Part shown: positions 1 through 9,565 of the stretch, in pieces | Layout: each line of letters opens with the position of its first letter | Position numbering within the stretch: position 1 is the stretch's first letter | Assembly (NCBI RefSeq): GCF_002750975.1 | Contig: NZ_PEJS01000001.1 | Coordinates: 3,038,001 to 3,102,000 of the forward strand | DNA length: 64,000 nucleotides | Direction of reading: 5' to 3' | From: Stenotrophomonas indicatrix | GTDB taxonomy: Bacteria; Pseudomonadota; Gammaproteobacteria; Xanthomonadales; Xanthomonadaceae | Notes under the pieces: generated by a model | What the model was told of the DNA's origin: nothing | Databases searched by the model: none | Seen by the model: the letters and a program-made list of their open reading frames with translations, nothing else | Program-made: the position numbers and the translations under genes

Positions 1-431
1 CTGAGCAGCTTGGCGTTGATCACCTCGCGCTGGCTGAGCGATTCATCCAGGTCCATCGAGCCGATCACGGTACGGATGTTGGTCTGCACCAGGGCGATCA
101 TCGCCACTTCCAGCACCGATACCTCGTAGGCGGCCTTGGCCGCGTCCAGTACCTGGAAGAACACCACGCCATCGACGCGCACGGCGGCGTTGTCCTTGGT
201 GATCACTTCCTGGCCGGGCACGTCCAGCACCTGTTCCATCATGTTCACCTTGCGCCCCACCCCGTAGACGATCGGGATCAGGAAATGCAGGCCGGGCGAC
301 ATGGTGTGGGTGTAACGGCCGAACCGCTCGACGGTCCATTCATAGCCCTGTGGCACCATCCGCACTGCCTTGAACAGGATGACCACGGCCACGAAGGCCA
401 GCACCGCGCTGAAGAACATGGTCGGGAACAT
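1..431 (-). CDS. SPFH/band-7 (stomatin/paraslipin-like) membrane protein, 3' end outside the window
   Basis: The first 143 residues are visible; the gene runs off the left edge. An N-terminal hydrophobic segment (about residues 5-22) is followed by the start of a band-7 domain. The pattern VPQGYEWTVERFGRY, then SPGLHFLIPIVYGVGRKVNMMEQ cut across residues 45-68, is typical of the QmcA/stomatin group. Members of this group are membrane-anchored oligomeric scaffolds, often encoded beside an NfeD-like partner. Here the partner, if present, would lie to the left, downstream. The ATG at 431 begins a frame that goes straight into the membrane anchor. Family membership is confident; the specific role is not known from this sequence. 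Confidence 0.85.
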   Translation of the reverse strand, partial: MFPTMFFSAVLAFVAVVILFKAVRMVPQGYEWTVERFGRYTHTMSPGLHFLIPIVYGVGRKVNMMEQVLDVPGQEVITKDNAAVRVDGVVFFQVLDAAKAAYEVSVLEVAMIALVQTNIRTVIGSMDLDESLSQREVINAKLL

Positions 432-517
432 CGCGCTTTCCTTATGGGAGACGTCCGGAGCCCAGCATAGCGCGTGGATGCAGGCGATGCGGGTACCGCA
501 CGTTCCAGCCGAAAGCA

Positions 518-534
518 GCCGGGCGTGGCCCGGC
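518..534. repeat. short GC-rich hairpin between the SPFH gene and the GntR regulator
   Basis: A 7-bp stem (GCCGGGC/GCCCGGC) with a 3-base loop, resembling the core of a SMAG/REP hairpin but without a clean GTAG head. It sits after the stop of the GntR gene, so it may also help end that transcript. No T-tract is present. Confidence 0.5.
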
Positions 535-552
535 GCTGCAGGATAAACCCGG

Positions 553-1296
553 TCAGATCCGGGTCGTGGCCAGGAAGCGCTCGCGGTCCTGCTGGGTCTG
601 CCGGCGGATCTCGGCCAGCGCCTGGCTTTCGGTCGCCTCCAGCATCGCCTCGAACAGGCGCTGGAAGTGATGGCGCATCGCATTGCGTGCAGCGACGGGA
701 TCGCGCGCGCGCAGCCCCTCGAAGATCGCCATGTGCTCGTCGGCGCGGCTGGCACCATCGTCATGGCACACCCGTGCGTAGACCTCGGTCACCCGCGGCA
801 GCTCGCTGCGCATGCGCCAGATCTGCTGCACGAAATACTCGACCACCGGGTTGCCCGACAGGCGGGCGATGGCCAGGTGGAAGCGGCGGTCGTAGTCGCC
901 GGCCTCTTCATCGGTAAGGTCACGACGGCACAGCGCTTCAGCCAGCACCTGCAGCTCGGCGATGCCGGCCTCATCGATATTGCTTGCCGCCAGCGCTGCA
1001 GCTTCCGCTTCGAACACGGCACGCGCCGCGGTCAGGTCGAAGGCGCTGATATCGGGCAGCCCGCCGGCAGCCTGGGCCGGGCGCGGCTTCACATAGACGC
1101 CCGAACCGATACGGATCGCGATCCAGCCCTGCGCTTCCAGGGCGATTTCCGCCTCACGGATGGTGACCCGGCTGACGCCGAAGCGTTCGGCAAGTTCACG
1201 TTCGCCCGGCAGGCGCGAACCCGACGGATATTCGCCATCCTCGATCAGCTTGCGGAGCTTGGCGGCGATGGTCTGGTAGAGACGGTTGGCGGACAT
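553..1296 (-). CDS. FadR-subfamily GntR transcriptional regulator, probable repressor of the alginate locus
   Basis: A 247-residue protein. The N-terminal winged helix-turn-helix (about residues 1-70) has the GntR signature: SRLPGERELAERFGVSRVTI, followed by GWIAIRIGSGVYV. The C-terminal FCD ligand-binding domain (about 90-230) carries the metal/ligand residues seen as DRRFHLAIARLSGN and the distal DEHMAIFEGL and RHHF histidines. Proteins of this type usually bind a sugar-acid ligand and leave DNA when it is present. The ATG at 1296 was chosen because the domain begins at once; an upstream extension would add low-complexity residues. It lies behind the TonB receptor gene on the same strand. 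The inferred ligand is an unsaturated uronate or its product, and the likely operator is the inverted repeat at 4474-4485. Confidence 0.85.
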   Translation of the reverse strand: MSANRLYQTIAAKLRKLIEDGEYPSGSRLPGERELAERFGVSRVTIREAEIALEAQGWIAIRIGSGVYVKPRPAQAAGGLPDISAFDLTAARAVFEAEAAALAASNIDEAGIAELQVLAEALCRRDLTDEEAGDYDRRFHLAIARLSGNPVVEYFVQQIWRMRSELPRVTEVYARVCHDDGASRADEHMAIFEGLRARDPVAARNAMRHHFQRLFEAMLEATESQALAEIRRQTQQDRERFLATTRI

Positions 1297-1370
1297 GCGG
1301 CTGACCCTTGGCGGTTCCCTCCGGGCCCGTCCCCGGCCACCGGGCACGGTGCGGGTCCGGTTGGAGCGAC

Positions 1371-1391
1371 GGCGCGACCATTGGCCGCGCC
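1371..1391 (-). terminator. hairpin between receptor gene and regulator gene
   Basis: A 6-bp GGCGCG/CGCGCC stem, then an A-C mismatch and two more G-C pairs around an ATT loop, directly after the stop codon of the receptor gene. No T-tract follows, so it could attenuate or only stabilise the 3' end. The regulator gene may still be reached by read-through. Confidence 0.4.
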
Positions 1392-1398
1392 GCCCTGT

Positions 1399-4290
1399 TC
1401 AGAACTTGTATCGTACACCGAAATACGCGCGCCGCCCGTAGCTCACCACCTCGCGGAAATTCCCGTAAAGCGGCTGGTACGCCACGCGTGGCTCGTCGGT
1501 CAGGTTCATCAGTTCCAGCGACAGCGACAGCTGCTTGTTCACCCGGTAACGCAAGCGCAGGTCGACGCTGGTGTTGTCATCGTAGTAGCGGTTCTGCTGC
1601 GCCGTGTTGCCGGTGAAGTCCTGGTAATAGTGCGAACGGAACTTGCCGATGGCCTGGATGTTGAAGCGGCCCACATCCCAGTAGAGGGAACCGGACAGCA
1701 CATGCCGCGAGAAGCCGCTCAGGCCGGCCGGCGGAACGATGGCCGGAATGATCGATCCATCGGCGGCCAACTGCTCGCCCAACCGCGAATCCTGCGTCTG
1801 GTAGTCGGCGTCGGCATAGTTGTAGCTGACCTTGAAGCCGAGGCCATCGAACGGCTTGGGCAGGTACGAGAACCGGTGGGTGGCACTGAGCTCGATACCG
1901 GTCAGGGTGCTGTCTTCATCGGTGGTCACCTGCTGGCGCACCGGCACGGTCACCGTCTGTCCGTTGAGGGTGTAGGTCTCCGGCACCAGCGCGGTAGCGG
2001 TGCCGCCGTTGAACTGCTTCCAGTACACCGCACCGGCCAGCAGCGTATCCGGGTTCGCATACCACTCAAGCGAGACATCGCCGTTCCAGGACATCAGCGG
2101 CTGCGCAGCCGGATTGCCGCTGGCACTGATGTCGTCCAGCGCGTCGGCCAGGCCGGTATAGGTGGCATCGCTGCTGACATTGATGGTTCGCCCGGCACCG
2201 AGTGCGGCGATGTCCGGGCGTGACATCGCCCGATACGCGCCCACCCGCAGCAACAGGTCCGGCTTCAGCTCGAACGCGGCATTCAGGCTTGGCAGCAGCT
2301 TGTCGTTGCCCGCCTTGAACACCTGGGTGGTGAAATCACCAGTGGGTTGCAGGCGGATCGTGCCGTCGCCGTTGTCGATGACCGCCAGGTCGGTGCGCAC
2401 GCCTTCCGAACGCACGTCGGTCTTGACCCAGCGCAGGCCGACATTGCCGGTGACCGGCAGGCCGAACAGCGTGCTGCTGAATTCACCCATCAGGTACAGC
2501 GCGCGGGTTTTCTCGGTCACATCGACGTTGTTCGGGTCCTGGAAGTCCGGGTCCAGGCCACTGTCGCTGGTGCCGCGGAAGGACTCGTAGAGGCAGCTGG
2601 GATCGAAGTACGCCCACGAGGAGATCGTATTGCCGCTGGCCGCATCCATGAAGTCGTCCTGCGGGAACGGTGCACGGCAGGCACGGTTGGCGGCAATGAT
2701 CTTCGCCTTGTCGGCTGCTACGCGCTGGTCGTAGTCGGTCACCAGGGTGTTGTCGCGCAGGCGGTAGTCGGCCTGGCTGGCGCGCACGCCGCCCTTGATG
2801 CGGGTGAAGAAACCGGACTCGGGCATGAAGCTGGCATCGAAGCGGCCGGCCTTGATCTTGTGGTCGTTCTCGGTCGCGCTGGAGGTCACCCGCGCTGCAC
2901 CGGTGTAGGCATCCCAGTTGTTCGGGTCGAAGTTCGGCGCCAGCGCCACGCTCGGCACCTCGCCATGCCAGTCCCAGTCGTAGTCGACATAGCCGGTGGC
3001 GCCGCTGCTGATGCCCGGCACGATGGCGTTGTTGACGTCGCGCTGGTTGGCGCGCAGTCGGGTCATGCGCTCGCTGTCCAGGCGGTTGGTATGCGAATAG
3101 GAAAGATCGGTGGACAGCTCCCAGGCCGGGCTCGGACGCAGGATCAGGTTCAGGCCACCACCGGTGTACTCCTCGCCGCGCCAATAGCGGTTGGAGGTTG
3201 AATCGATGGAGGTGCTGCCATGCAGGTGACGGACGATGCCGTCCTCGTCCACGTCACGCTGGGTGATGCCGCGACGTGCGTTGGACAGGCTCAGGTCGCT
3301 GCGGTCCTCGTCCCAGTTGCGCTCGGTATGTTCGAAATCGAGGTTGACCTCGACCACGTCGTTGGGCCGCCATTGGATCGCCGCGAATTCGCTCTGGCGG
3401 TCATTGCGTTCCTGCTTCAGGCGATAGATGCGGCTGCTCGGCACCAGGTAGTACGGCGCGCCGTTGGCGATGGCCTGGGCGCTGACTTCATTGCAGTTGG
3501 CATTGGCCACGTTCTGCCTGCCATCGCAGGCATACCAGGTGGAGCCGCTGGTGATGCTCTCCTCCGGATCGGTGCCCTCCAGCCGCTGGATGCCCAGCGA
3601 GATGCCGAGCTTCTGGCCGTTGCCGAATTCGAACTGGTCGATGTAGCTGGCGGTACCGCGATAGCCGATGCCATCGTCGTCGCGGTACTTCTTGTCATAC
3701 TCGGCCCAGCTGCCGCGCAGATCGATCTGCGCCGAGCGCTTGCCGTACTCCAGCGGCTTGACCGTTTCCAGCCCGATGGTGCCGGCGACACCGCCTTCGA
3801 TGATGTCGGCACGCTGGGTCTTGTAGATCGCCACCGTATTGATCAGCTCGGCCGGGAACATGTTGAAGTTCACCGAACGGTCGCCGCTGCCGTTGGTGAT
3901 CTCGCGGCCGTTGAAGTTGGTGCTGCTGAGGAAGGCGCCGAGACCACGGATCGAGATTTCCGACGCGCCGGTCTTGTCGCGGGTCGAGGCGGCACCGGTC
4001 AGCGTTTCGATCGCATCGGCCAGCGATGGCGCGGGCAGGTCGCCGATGTCATCGGCCGACAACACATCGGCGATCACCGTGTCTTCGCGCTTCTTGTTGA
4101 TCGAGCTCTGCATCGATTCGCGGATACCGGTGACCTGGACCTGGTCCAGGGTGGTGGCGTCCTGCCCGGAACCGCTGCCGGCAGACTGCGCCTGCACGGC
4201 CGGTGAAGCCGCCAACGCAGCGAGCAGTGCCACGATCAGCGGTGTGGGTGACAACGATGTACGACGTACAACTCCGGCTGGTTGCCGCAT
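1399..4290 (-). CDS. TonB-dependent outer-membrane receptor, probable alginate/oligouronate importer
   Basis: A 963-residue protein. A signal peptide (about residues 1-34, ending ASPAVQAQ) precedes a TonB-box-like stretch (LDQVQVTGI) and a plug domain containing SADDIGDLPAPSLADAIETL and an IRGLG motif. A large beta-barrel ends in YGRRAYFGVRYKF with the terminal aromatic residue expected of barrel proteins. The plug is of the TonB-Xanthomonas-Caulobacter type, common in carbohydrate utilisation loci. ATG 4290 follows a strong AGGAGG-like ribosome site; an upstream start would place junk before the signal peptide. The gene is divergent from the lyase operon, and the position implies uptake of alginate fragments with energy from a TonB complex. 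The substrate is inferred from context. Confidence 0.9.
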   Translation of the reverse strand: MRQPAGVVRRTSLSPTPLIVALLAALAASPAVQAQSAGSGSGQDATTLDQVQVTGIRESMQSSINKKREDTVIADVLSADDIGDLPAPSLADAIETLTGAASTRDKTGASEISIRGLGAFLSSTNFNGREITNGSGDRSVNFNMFPAELINTVAIYKTQRADIIEGGVAGTIGLETVKPLEYGKRSAQIDLRGSWAEYDKKYRDDDGIGYRGTASYIDQFEFGNGQKLGISLGIQRLEGTDPEESITSGSTWYACDGRQNVANANCNEVSAQAIANGAPYYLVPSSRIYRLKQERNDRQSEFAAIQWRPNDVVEVNLDFEHTERNWDEDRSDLSLSNARRGITQRDVDEDGIVRHLHGSTSIDSTSNRYWRGEEYTGGGLNLILRPSPAWELSTDLSYSHTNRLDSERMTRLRANQRDVNNAIVPGISSGATGYVDYDWDWHGEVPSVALAPNFDPNNWDAYTGAARVTSSATENDHKIKAGRFDASFMPESGFFTRIKGGVRASQADYRLRDNTLVTDYDQRVAADKAKIIAANRACRAPFPQDDFMDAASGNTISSWAYFDPSCLYESFRGTSDSGLDPDFQDPNNVDVTEKTRALYLMGEFSSTLFGLPVTGNVGLRWVKTDVRSEGVRTDLAVIDNGDGTIRLQPTGDFTTQVFKAGNDKLLPSLNAAFELKPDLLLRVGAYRAMSRPDIAALGAGRTINVSSDATYTGLADALDDISASGNPAAQPLMSWNGDVSLEWYANPDTLLAGAVYWKQFNGGTATALVPETYTLNGQTVTVPVRQQVTTDEDSTLTGIELSATHRFSYLPKPFDGLGFKVSYNYADADYQTQDSRLGEQLAADGSIIPAIVPPAGLSGFSRHVLSGSLYWDVGRFNIQAIGKFRSHYYQDFTGNTAQQNRYYDDNTSVDLRLRYRVNKQLSLSLELMNLTDEPRVAYQPLYGNFREVVSYGRRAYFGVRYKF

Positions 4291-4473
4291 GGTTTTCCTC
4301 CTCCCAAAGGATCGCCCGGACGGTAGGCGTGGGACGCAGCTTCGACACGCCGACACAGAAATGTCAACCAACTGGACTGGATTTTTCGTAATACCTTTGA
4401 TTCAGACCGGTTGCCCAGCATTTCATGTGCTGATGCAGCATGACTTTGCGCGCAACGTGGCTTACAACACACC

Positions 4474-4485
4474 TACCAAGTGGTA
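4474..4485. promoter_or_regulatory. candidate GntR operator in the divergent promoter region
   Basis: A perfect inverted repeat TACCA-AG-TGGTA, 49 bp upstream of the PL6 lyase start and 184 bp upstream of the receptor start. FadR-type GntR regulators bind short palindromes built on TGGT/ACCA half-sites with a narrow spacer, which this matches. A weaker CCA-AC-TGG look-alike sits near 4368-4376. Function is inferred from position and symmetry. Confidence 0.5.
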
Positions 4486-4533
4486 TGCACACCCACTCCG
4501 AAACCGCGGCATCGCCGTCTCTGGAAGGACTTC

Positions 4534-5973
4534 ATGCGCATTCAACCGACTTCGCACCGCCTTTCGAAACCCACCCTTGGATATTGCCTGGCGATTGGAC
4601 TGGCAACCTGCCTGACCAGTTTTCCGGCGAATGCTGCAAGCTGGCTGGTCCATGATGCCGCCGAGTTCGCCACCGCCGCTGCCGCACTGCAACCCGGCGA
4701 TGAAATCGTGCTGGCCGATGGCACCTGGACCGATGCGCGCCTGCTGCTGAAGGGCCAGGGCACCACCGCCGCACCGATCGTGCTGCGCGCGCAGACGCCG
4801 GGCAAGGTGATCCTCAGCGGGGGGTCGGACCTGCGCCTGGCCGGCAGCTACCTGCAGGTCTCCAACCTGGTATTCCGCAACGGCTACACCCCGGGCGACG
4901 CCGTGGTGGCGTTCCGCGAGTCGAGCAAGGCAGTGGCCAGCCACAGCCGCGTCACCGGCCTGGTCATCGATGACTACAGCAACCCCGATGGCAGCGACCA
5001 GGACTACTGGGTGTCGCTGTATGGCAGCAACAACCGCCTCGACCACAGCCAGCTGCGCGGCAAGACCAACGCTGGCCCGACGGTGGTGGTGGTGCGCGAT
5101 GCCACCCAGGGCCTGGACAACCAGCACCGCATCGACCACAACTGGTTCGGCCCGCGGCCAGCGCTGGGCGTCAATGGCGGAGAGACGATCCGTGTAGGCA
5201 CCAGCGACACCTCGCTGAGCGATTCCAACAGCACGGTGGAGAACAACTGGTTCGAGGGCTGCGATGGCGAGACCGAGATCGTCTCCAACAAGTCCGGCGG
5301 CAATACCTTCCGCGGCAACGTGTTCTATCGTTCGGCCGGCGCGCTGACCCTGCGCCATGGCAACGGCAACCGGGTGGTCGACAACCTCTTCCTCGGCGAC
5401 GACAAGGCCGGCACCGGCGGCGTGCGCATCATCAATGCCGACCAGACCGTCAGCAACAACTACTTCGAACGGCTGGCCGGCTCCAGCAACCGCTCGGCAC
5501 TGGCGGTGATGGATGCACAGGCCAATCCGCCGTTGTCCGGCTACGCGCCGGTGGTCAACGCGACCATCAGCCGCAACACCTTCGTCGACGTGGCGAAGAT
5601 CAGCTTCGGTGTGGGCCATGACGAAACCAAGGGCATCGTGGTCGCCGCCAGCAACAGCCACTTCAGCGGCAACCTGATCGTCAACCGCACCAGCAAGAAT
5701 CCACCGAATGCGGCCAGTTCGCTGGCCGGTATCGCCTTCAGCAACAACGTGCAGTCGCCGCAGGCCAGCAGCGTGTTCCCGGGCGGGGTGAGCAGCGCCA
5801 GCATTACCCTGCAGCAGGCCGCCAGCAGCCTGTGGGTGCCGGCAACGCCCCTGCCCACCCTCGGCGCCGATCCGGCGCTGGCAATGACCCCGCGCGAACA
5901 GACGGGGGTGGACTGGTATCCCAAGGTGGGCGAGGTTGCCCTGTCACGCACCAGCACCGGAGTTGATCGATGA
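4534..5973 (+). CDS. exported PL6-family alginate lyase (chondroitinase-B fold)
   Basis: A 479-residue protein with a signal peptide (about residues 1-35, ending FPANAAS) followed by a right-handed beta-helix of short repeats. It would cut alginate by beta-elimination in the periplasm or outside. In this numbering Lys253 (in SNKSGGNTF) and Arg274 (in LTLRHGNGN) occupy the catalytic Lys/Arg positions of the PL6 family; acidic residues before them (CDGETEIVSN) fit the calcium site. ATG 4534 directly precedes the basic start of the signal peptide; an earlier in-frame start would bury it. It is the first gene of the operon, and its stop overlaps the PL17 start as ATGA. Endo or exo mode and M/G preference cannot be read from the sequence. 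Confidence 0.93.
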   Translation: MRIQPTSHRLSKPTLGYCLAIGLATCLTSFPANAASWLVHDAAEFATAAAALQPGDEIVLADGTWTDARLLLKGQGTTAAPIVLRAQTPGKVILSGGSDLRLAGSYLQVSNLVFRNGYTPGDAVVAFRESSKAVASHSRVTGLVIDDYSNPDGSDQDYWVSLYGSNNRLDHSQLRGKTNAGPTVVVVRDATQGLDNQHRIDHNWFGPRPALGVNGGETIRVGTSDTSLSDSNSTVENNWFEGCDGETEIVSNKSGGNTFRGNVFYRSAGALTLRHGNGNRVVDNLFLGDDKAGTGGVRIINADQTVSNNYFERLAGSSNRSALAVMDAQANPPLSGYAPVVNATISRNTFVDVAKISFGVGHDETKGIVVAASNSHFSGNLIVNRTSKNPPNAASSLAGIAFSNNVQSPQASSVFPGGVSSASITLQQAASSLWVPATPLPTLGADPALAMTPREQTGVDWYPKVGEVALSRTSTGVDR

Positions 5974-8219
5974 GGTTGCAGCCGCTGTCCCTTTGTTCCC
6001 ACCGTCTGGCGCTCGCCCTCGCCCTGGCCGCTCCCTTCACCCTGTTGCCGACGGCACCGCTGCATGCGGCACCTGCCGCAGCCGCGCGACAAGGCGATAC
6101 CGCGCCGGTACTGGTGACCGCCGCGCAGTGGCAGCAGATGGCCAGCGAAGGCAGCCGCTATCCGTGGTTCGCCAAGGAACAGGCGCGTACGCAGAAATCG
6201 CTGCAGAAGATGATGAAGGCCGGCATCGACGTGCCGGTGCCGAAGGACAAGGGCGGCGGTCGCACCCATGAGCAGCACAAGCGCAACTACCAGGCCCTGC
6301 TGGCCGCCGGCACCCTGTACCGGCTGACCGGCGACAAGGCCTATGTCGCCTATTCGCGCGACATGCTGCTGCAGTACGCCAAGCTCTACCCGACCCTCGG
6401 CCCGCATCCGGAAGGACGCGGGCAGATTCCCGGCCGGGTGTTCTGGCAGGTGCTCAACGATTCGGTCTGGCTGGTCAATGCCATCCAGGGCTACGACGCG
6501 ATCCGCGATGCGCTGTCGCCGCAGGATCGGCAGACCATCGAATCGCAGGTGTTCCGGCCGATGGCCGAGTTCCTGGCCAGCGAGCCGAAGAACTACGACC
6601 AGATCCACAACCACGCGACCTGGGCGGTGGCTGCCACCGGCATGACCGGCTACGTGCTGCGTGATCGCGAACTGGTGGAGAAATCGCTGCGCGGCAGCCG
6701 CAAGGATGACCAGTTCGGTTTCCTGCGGCAGATCGACCTGCTGTTCTCGCCCGATGGCTATTACGAGGAAGGCCCCTACTACCAGCGCTATGCGCTGGCG
6801 CCGTTCCTGCTGTTTGCCAACGCGATCGAACGCAACGAGCCGCAGCGGAAGATCTTCGCGCGCCGCGACGGCGTGCTGCTGAAGGCGGTGGACGTGCTGG
6901 TGCAGACCAGCTACGACGGCCTGTTCTTCCCGATCAACGATGCGATCCTGGACAAGGGCATCGATACCGAAGAGCTGGTGGCTGGCATCGGCATCGCCTA
7001 TGCGCAGGCCGGCGATGACCGTCTGCTGTCGGTCGCCCAGCAGCAGAAACGCCTGCTGCTGTCGCCGGAAGGGCTGCAGGTGGCGCAGGCGTTGGCAGCC
7101 AACAAAGCCAAACCGTTCGACTACCGGCCGATGCTGCTGCGCGACGGCCCGGACGGTGAACGCGGCGGCCTGGCGATCCTGCGCATGGGCGGCGAACGCG
7201 GCCAGGCGCTGGTGCAGAAGGACACCATGCAGGGCATGGGCCACGGCCACTTCGACAAGCTCAACTGGCTGTTCTACGACAATGGCAACGCCGTGGTGAC
7301 CGACTACGGCGCGGCGCGCTTCCTCAACGTGGAAGCCAAGCGCGGTGGCATCTATCTGGCCGAGAACCGCAGCTGGGCCAAGCAGACCGTGGCCCACAAC
7401 ACGCTGGTGGTGAACGAGCAGAGCCACTTCAAGGGCGACTGGAAGCGCGGTGAGGAACTCGCCCCGCAGGTGCGCTTCTTCCAGGCCGACGCAGATACCC
7501 AGATCGCCTCGGCGACGATGCGCGATGCCTATCCGGGCGTGGTGTTCACCCGCACCCAGGCACTGCTGCGCCACCCCGAACTGGGCCTGCCGGTGGTGCT
7601 GGACCTGCTGCAGGTGCACGGCGACAAGGCTGCACGCTACGACCTGCCGCTGCACTTCAACGGCCATATCGTCACCACCGGTTTCGAGGCCGAGCATTTC
7701 CCCGCCCAGCGCCCGGTGCTCGGCAGCGACAACGGCTACCAGCACCTGTGGCTGGACGCACGCAGCAAGGCCGGCAGTGAGCCGCGCACGCTGGCGTGGC
7801 TGCTCGACGGACGCTTCTACACCTACCGCTTCGGCAGCAGCGCGCCGGCGCAGGCGTTGCTGGTGGAGAGCGGTGCCAATGATCCCGAGTTCAACCTGCG
7901 CCGCGAACCGGCGCTGCTGCAGCGCGTGGAAGGACAGAAGGATGTGACCTTCTTCAGCGTTCTGGAGCCGCATGGCGAGTACAACGGCACCGCCGAGTAC
8001 GTGCACGGTGCCGACAGCCGCATCAAGCAGATCATCCGCACCCGCGGCAATGATGCCGAGGTGCTCGAGCTGCGCCTGGCCAGCGGCGCCCGCATCGCAC
8101 TCGGCGTGGCCGACGACAGCGACGCGAAGGGCGAACACAGCGTGACGGTGGATGGCCATGCCTACCGCTGGAGCGGCAGCCATGCGCGCATGGACCGCAG
8201 CAAGGGTGAGGCACGATGA
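5970..8219 (+). CDS. PL17 oligoalginate lyase (heparinase II/III-like), exported
   Basis: A 749-residue two-domain lyase. After a signal peptide (about residues 1-34) comes an alpha-toroid alginate-lyase domain (about 50-370) with IHNHATW (Asn214, His215) and YYEEGPYYQRYA (Tyr270/271). These match the neutraliser/catalytic Asn, His and Tyr of PL17. A C-terminal heparinase II/III-like beta-sandwich (about 390-700) contains GMGHGHFDKLN with His425 and His427. The family removes unsaturated monomers from alginate oligomers, giving 4-deoxy-L-erythro-5-hexoseulose uronate (DEH). Translation is coupled by ATGA overlaps to the PL6 gene before it and the permease after it. It completes depolymerisation started by the PL6 enzyme. 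Confidence 0.94.
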   Translation: MRLQPLSLCSHRLALALALAAPFTLLPTAPLHAAPAAAARQGDTAPVLVTAAQWQQMASEGSRYPWFAKEQARTQKSLQKMMKAGIDVPVPKDKGGGRTHEQHKRNYQALLAAGTLYRLTGDKAYVAYSRDMLLQYAKLYPTLGPHPEGRGQIPGRVFWQVLNDSVWLVNAIQGYDAIRDALSPQDRQTIESQVFRPMAEFLASEPKNYDQIHNHATWAVAATGMTGYVLRDRELVEKSLRGSRKDDQFGFLRQIDLLFSPDGYYEEGPYYQRYALAPFLLFANAIERNEPQRKIFARRDGVLLKAVDVLVQTSYDGLFFPINDAILDKGIDTEELVAGIGIAYAQAGDDRLLSVAQQQKRLLLSPEGLQVAQALAANKAKPFDYRPMLLRDGPDGERGGLAILRMGGERGQALVQKDTMQGMGHGHFDKLNWLFYDNGNAVVTDYGAARFLNVEAKRGGIYLAENRSWAKQTVAHNTLVVNEQSHFKGDWKRGEELAPQVRFFQADADTQIASATMRDAYPGVVFTRTQALLRHPELGLPVVLDLLQVHGDKAARYDLPLHFNGHIVTTGFEAEHFPAQRPVLGSDNGYQHLWLDARSKAGSEPRTLAWLLDGRFYTYRFGSSAPAQALLVESGANDPEFNLRREPALLQRVEGQKDVTFFSVLEPHGEYNGTAEYVHGADSRIKQIIRTRGNDAEVLELRLASGARIALGVADDSDAKGEHSVTVDGHAYRWSGSHARMDRSKGEAR

Positions 8220-9520
8220 ACGGCCCCTCGGCCGTGGCCACGCTGCGCAAGGTGCCGGTGCGCTCGGCCGTGCGCTGGCTGATCGTCGGCCTGATCGCGG
8301 TGGCCACGGTGATCAACTACATCGACCGCAATGCACTGGCGGTGATGTGGCCGGAGATCGCCAGGGAAGTCGGCGCGACCAAGGACGATTACGCACTGCT
8401 GGTGACCGTGTTCATGCTGTTCTATGCCGCCGGCCAGTTCCTGTTCGGGCGCCTGTTCGACATGATCGGGACGCGGCTGGGGTTCGCGTTGTCGATCAGT
8501 GTGTGGTCGATCTCGATCGCGCTGCATTCGGTCACCCACTCCATGCTCTCCTTCAGCGTGGTGCGGGCGATGCTGGGCATCAGCGAAGCCGGTGCCTGGC
8601 CCGGCGCGGTGAAAGCCAATGCCGAGTGGTTCCCCGCGCGTGAGCGTGCCCTCGCACAGGGCATCTTCAACGCGGGCGCGTCCATCGGTGCCATCGTTTC
8701 GGCACCGGCCATCGCCGGCCTGTACCTGTGGCTTGGCTGGCGCGGCACCTTCGTGCTGGTCGGTGCACTTGGCTTCCTGTGGCTGCTGCCATGGCTGTTC
8801 GTCTATCGCGCCGGCCCGGACAAGCATCCGTGGGTGAGTGACGCCGAGCGGCGCCTGATCATGGAAGACCAGGCTGGCCAGCAACGCGTGGATGCACCGA
8901 AGGTCAGCGTGCGTTCGCTGCTGGCCCACCGGCAGAGCTGGGGCATGCTCGCCTGCCGTTTCCTGCTGGATCCGATCTGGTGGCTGTTCGTGTCGTGGCT
9001 GCCGATCTATCTGGCCGAGACCTTCGGCTTCGACATCAAGCAGATCGGCCTGTTCGCCTGGGTGCCCTTCGTCGGCGCCATGCTCGGCAGCCTGAGCGGC
9101 GGCTGGCTGTCGGGGCGCCTGATCAATGCCGGCCAGAGCGTGGACCGTGCGCGCAAGCTGTCGATTTCGCTGGGCTGCGTGATCATGGCACCGGCCCTGC
9201 TGGGCGCGGTACTGGCCAACCAGCCGCTGTTTGCGGTGCTGGCGATTGCAGCAGTGCTGTTCGGTTTCCAGATCGCCATCGGCAACATCCAGACCCTGCC
9301 CGGCGATCTGTTCGATGGCCGCTCGGTGGGCACGCTGGCCGGTCTCGGCGGCCTGGCCGCGGTGGCCGGAACGTTGATCACCACCTGGCTGGTGCCGGTG
9401 CTGACCCGCCATTCCTATGCACCGATCTTCATCCTCGTCGCCGCACTGGTGCCGCTGTCGCTGGCCGCACTGTGGTGGTGGACCGGACCGATCCACAAGC
9501 TCGACCGCACCGACGGTTGA
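8216..9520 (+). CDS. MFS permease of the anion:cation symporter family, probable DEH/uronate transporter
   Basis: A 434-residue inner-membrane protein with about 12 hydrophobic helices. The signature near the start, INYIDRNALAVMWPEIAREV, and the loop pattern FGRLFDMIGTRLGF are typical of the ACS family that includes hexuronate (ExuT-like) and phthalate carriers. The central loop (about residues 200-235) is short and charged. It lies between the PL17 lyase (ATGA overlap) and the SDR reductase, so the inferred cargo is the monomeric product of alginate breakdown crossing into the cytoplasm. The direction and the coupled ion (probably H+) are family knowledge. Transport specificity cannot be seen directly. 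Confidence 0.9.
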   Translation: MNGPSAVATLRKVPVRSAVRWLIVGLIAVATVINYIDRNALAVMWPEIAREVGATKDDYALLVTVFMLFYAAGQFLFGRLFDMIGTRLGFALSISVWSISIALHSVTHSMLSFSVVRAMLGISEAGAWPGAVKANAEWFPARERALAQGIFNAGASIGAIVSAPAIAGLYLWLGWRGTFVLVGALGFLWLLPWLFVYRAGPDKHPWVSDAERRLIMEDQAGQQRVDAPKVSVRSLLAHRQSWGMLACRFLLDPIWWLFVSWLPIYLAETFGFDIKQIGLFAWVPFVGAMLGSLSGGWLSGRLINAGQSVDRARKLSISLGCVIMAPALLGAVLANQPLFAVLAIAAVLFGFQIAIGNIQTLPGDLFDGRSVGTLAGLGGLAAVAGTLITTWLVPVLTRHSYAPIFILVAALVPLSLAALWWWTGPIHKLDRTDG

Positions 9521-9565
9521 GCCCCCATTCCCTCGCATTCCCCCGCAAACCAAGGAGTTTCCCGC

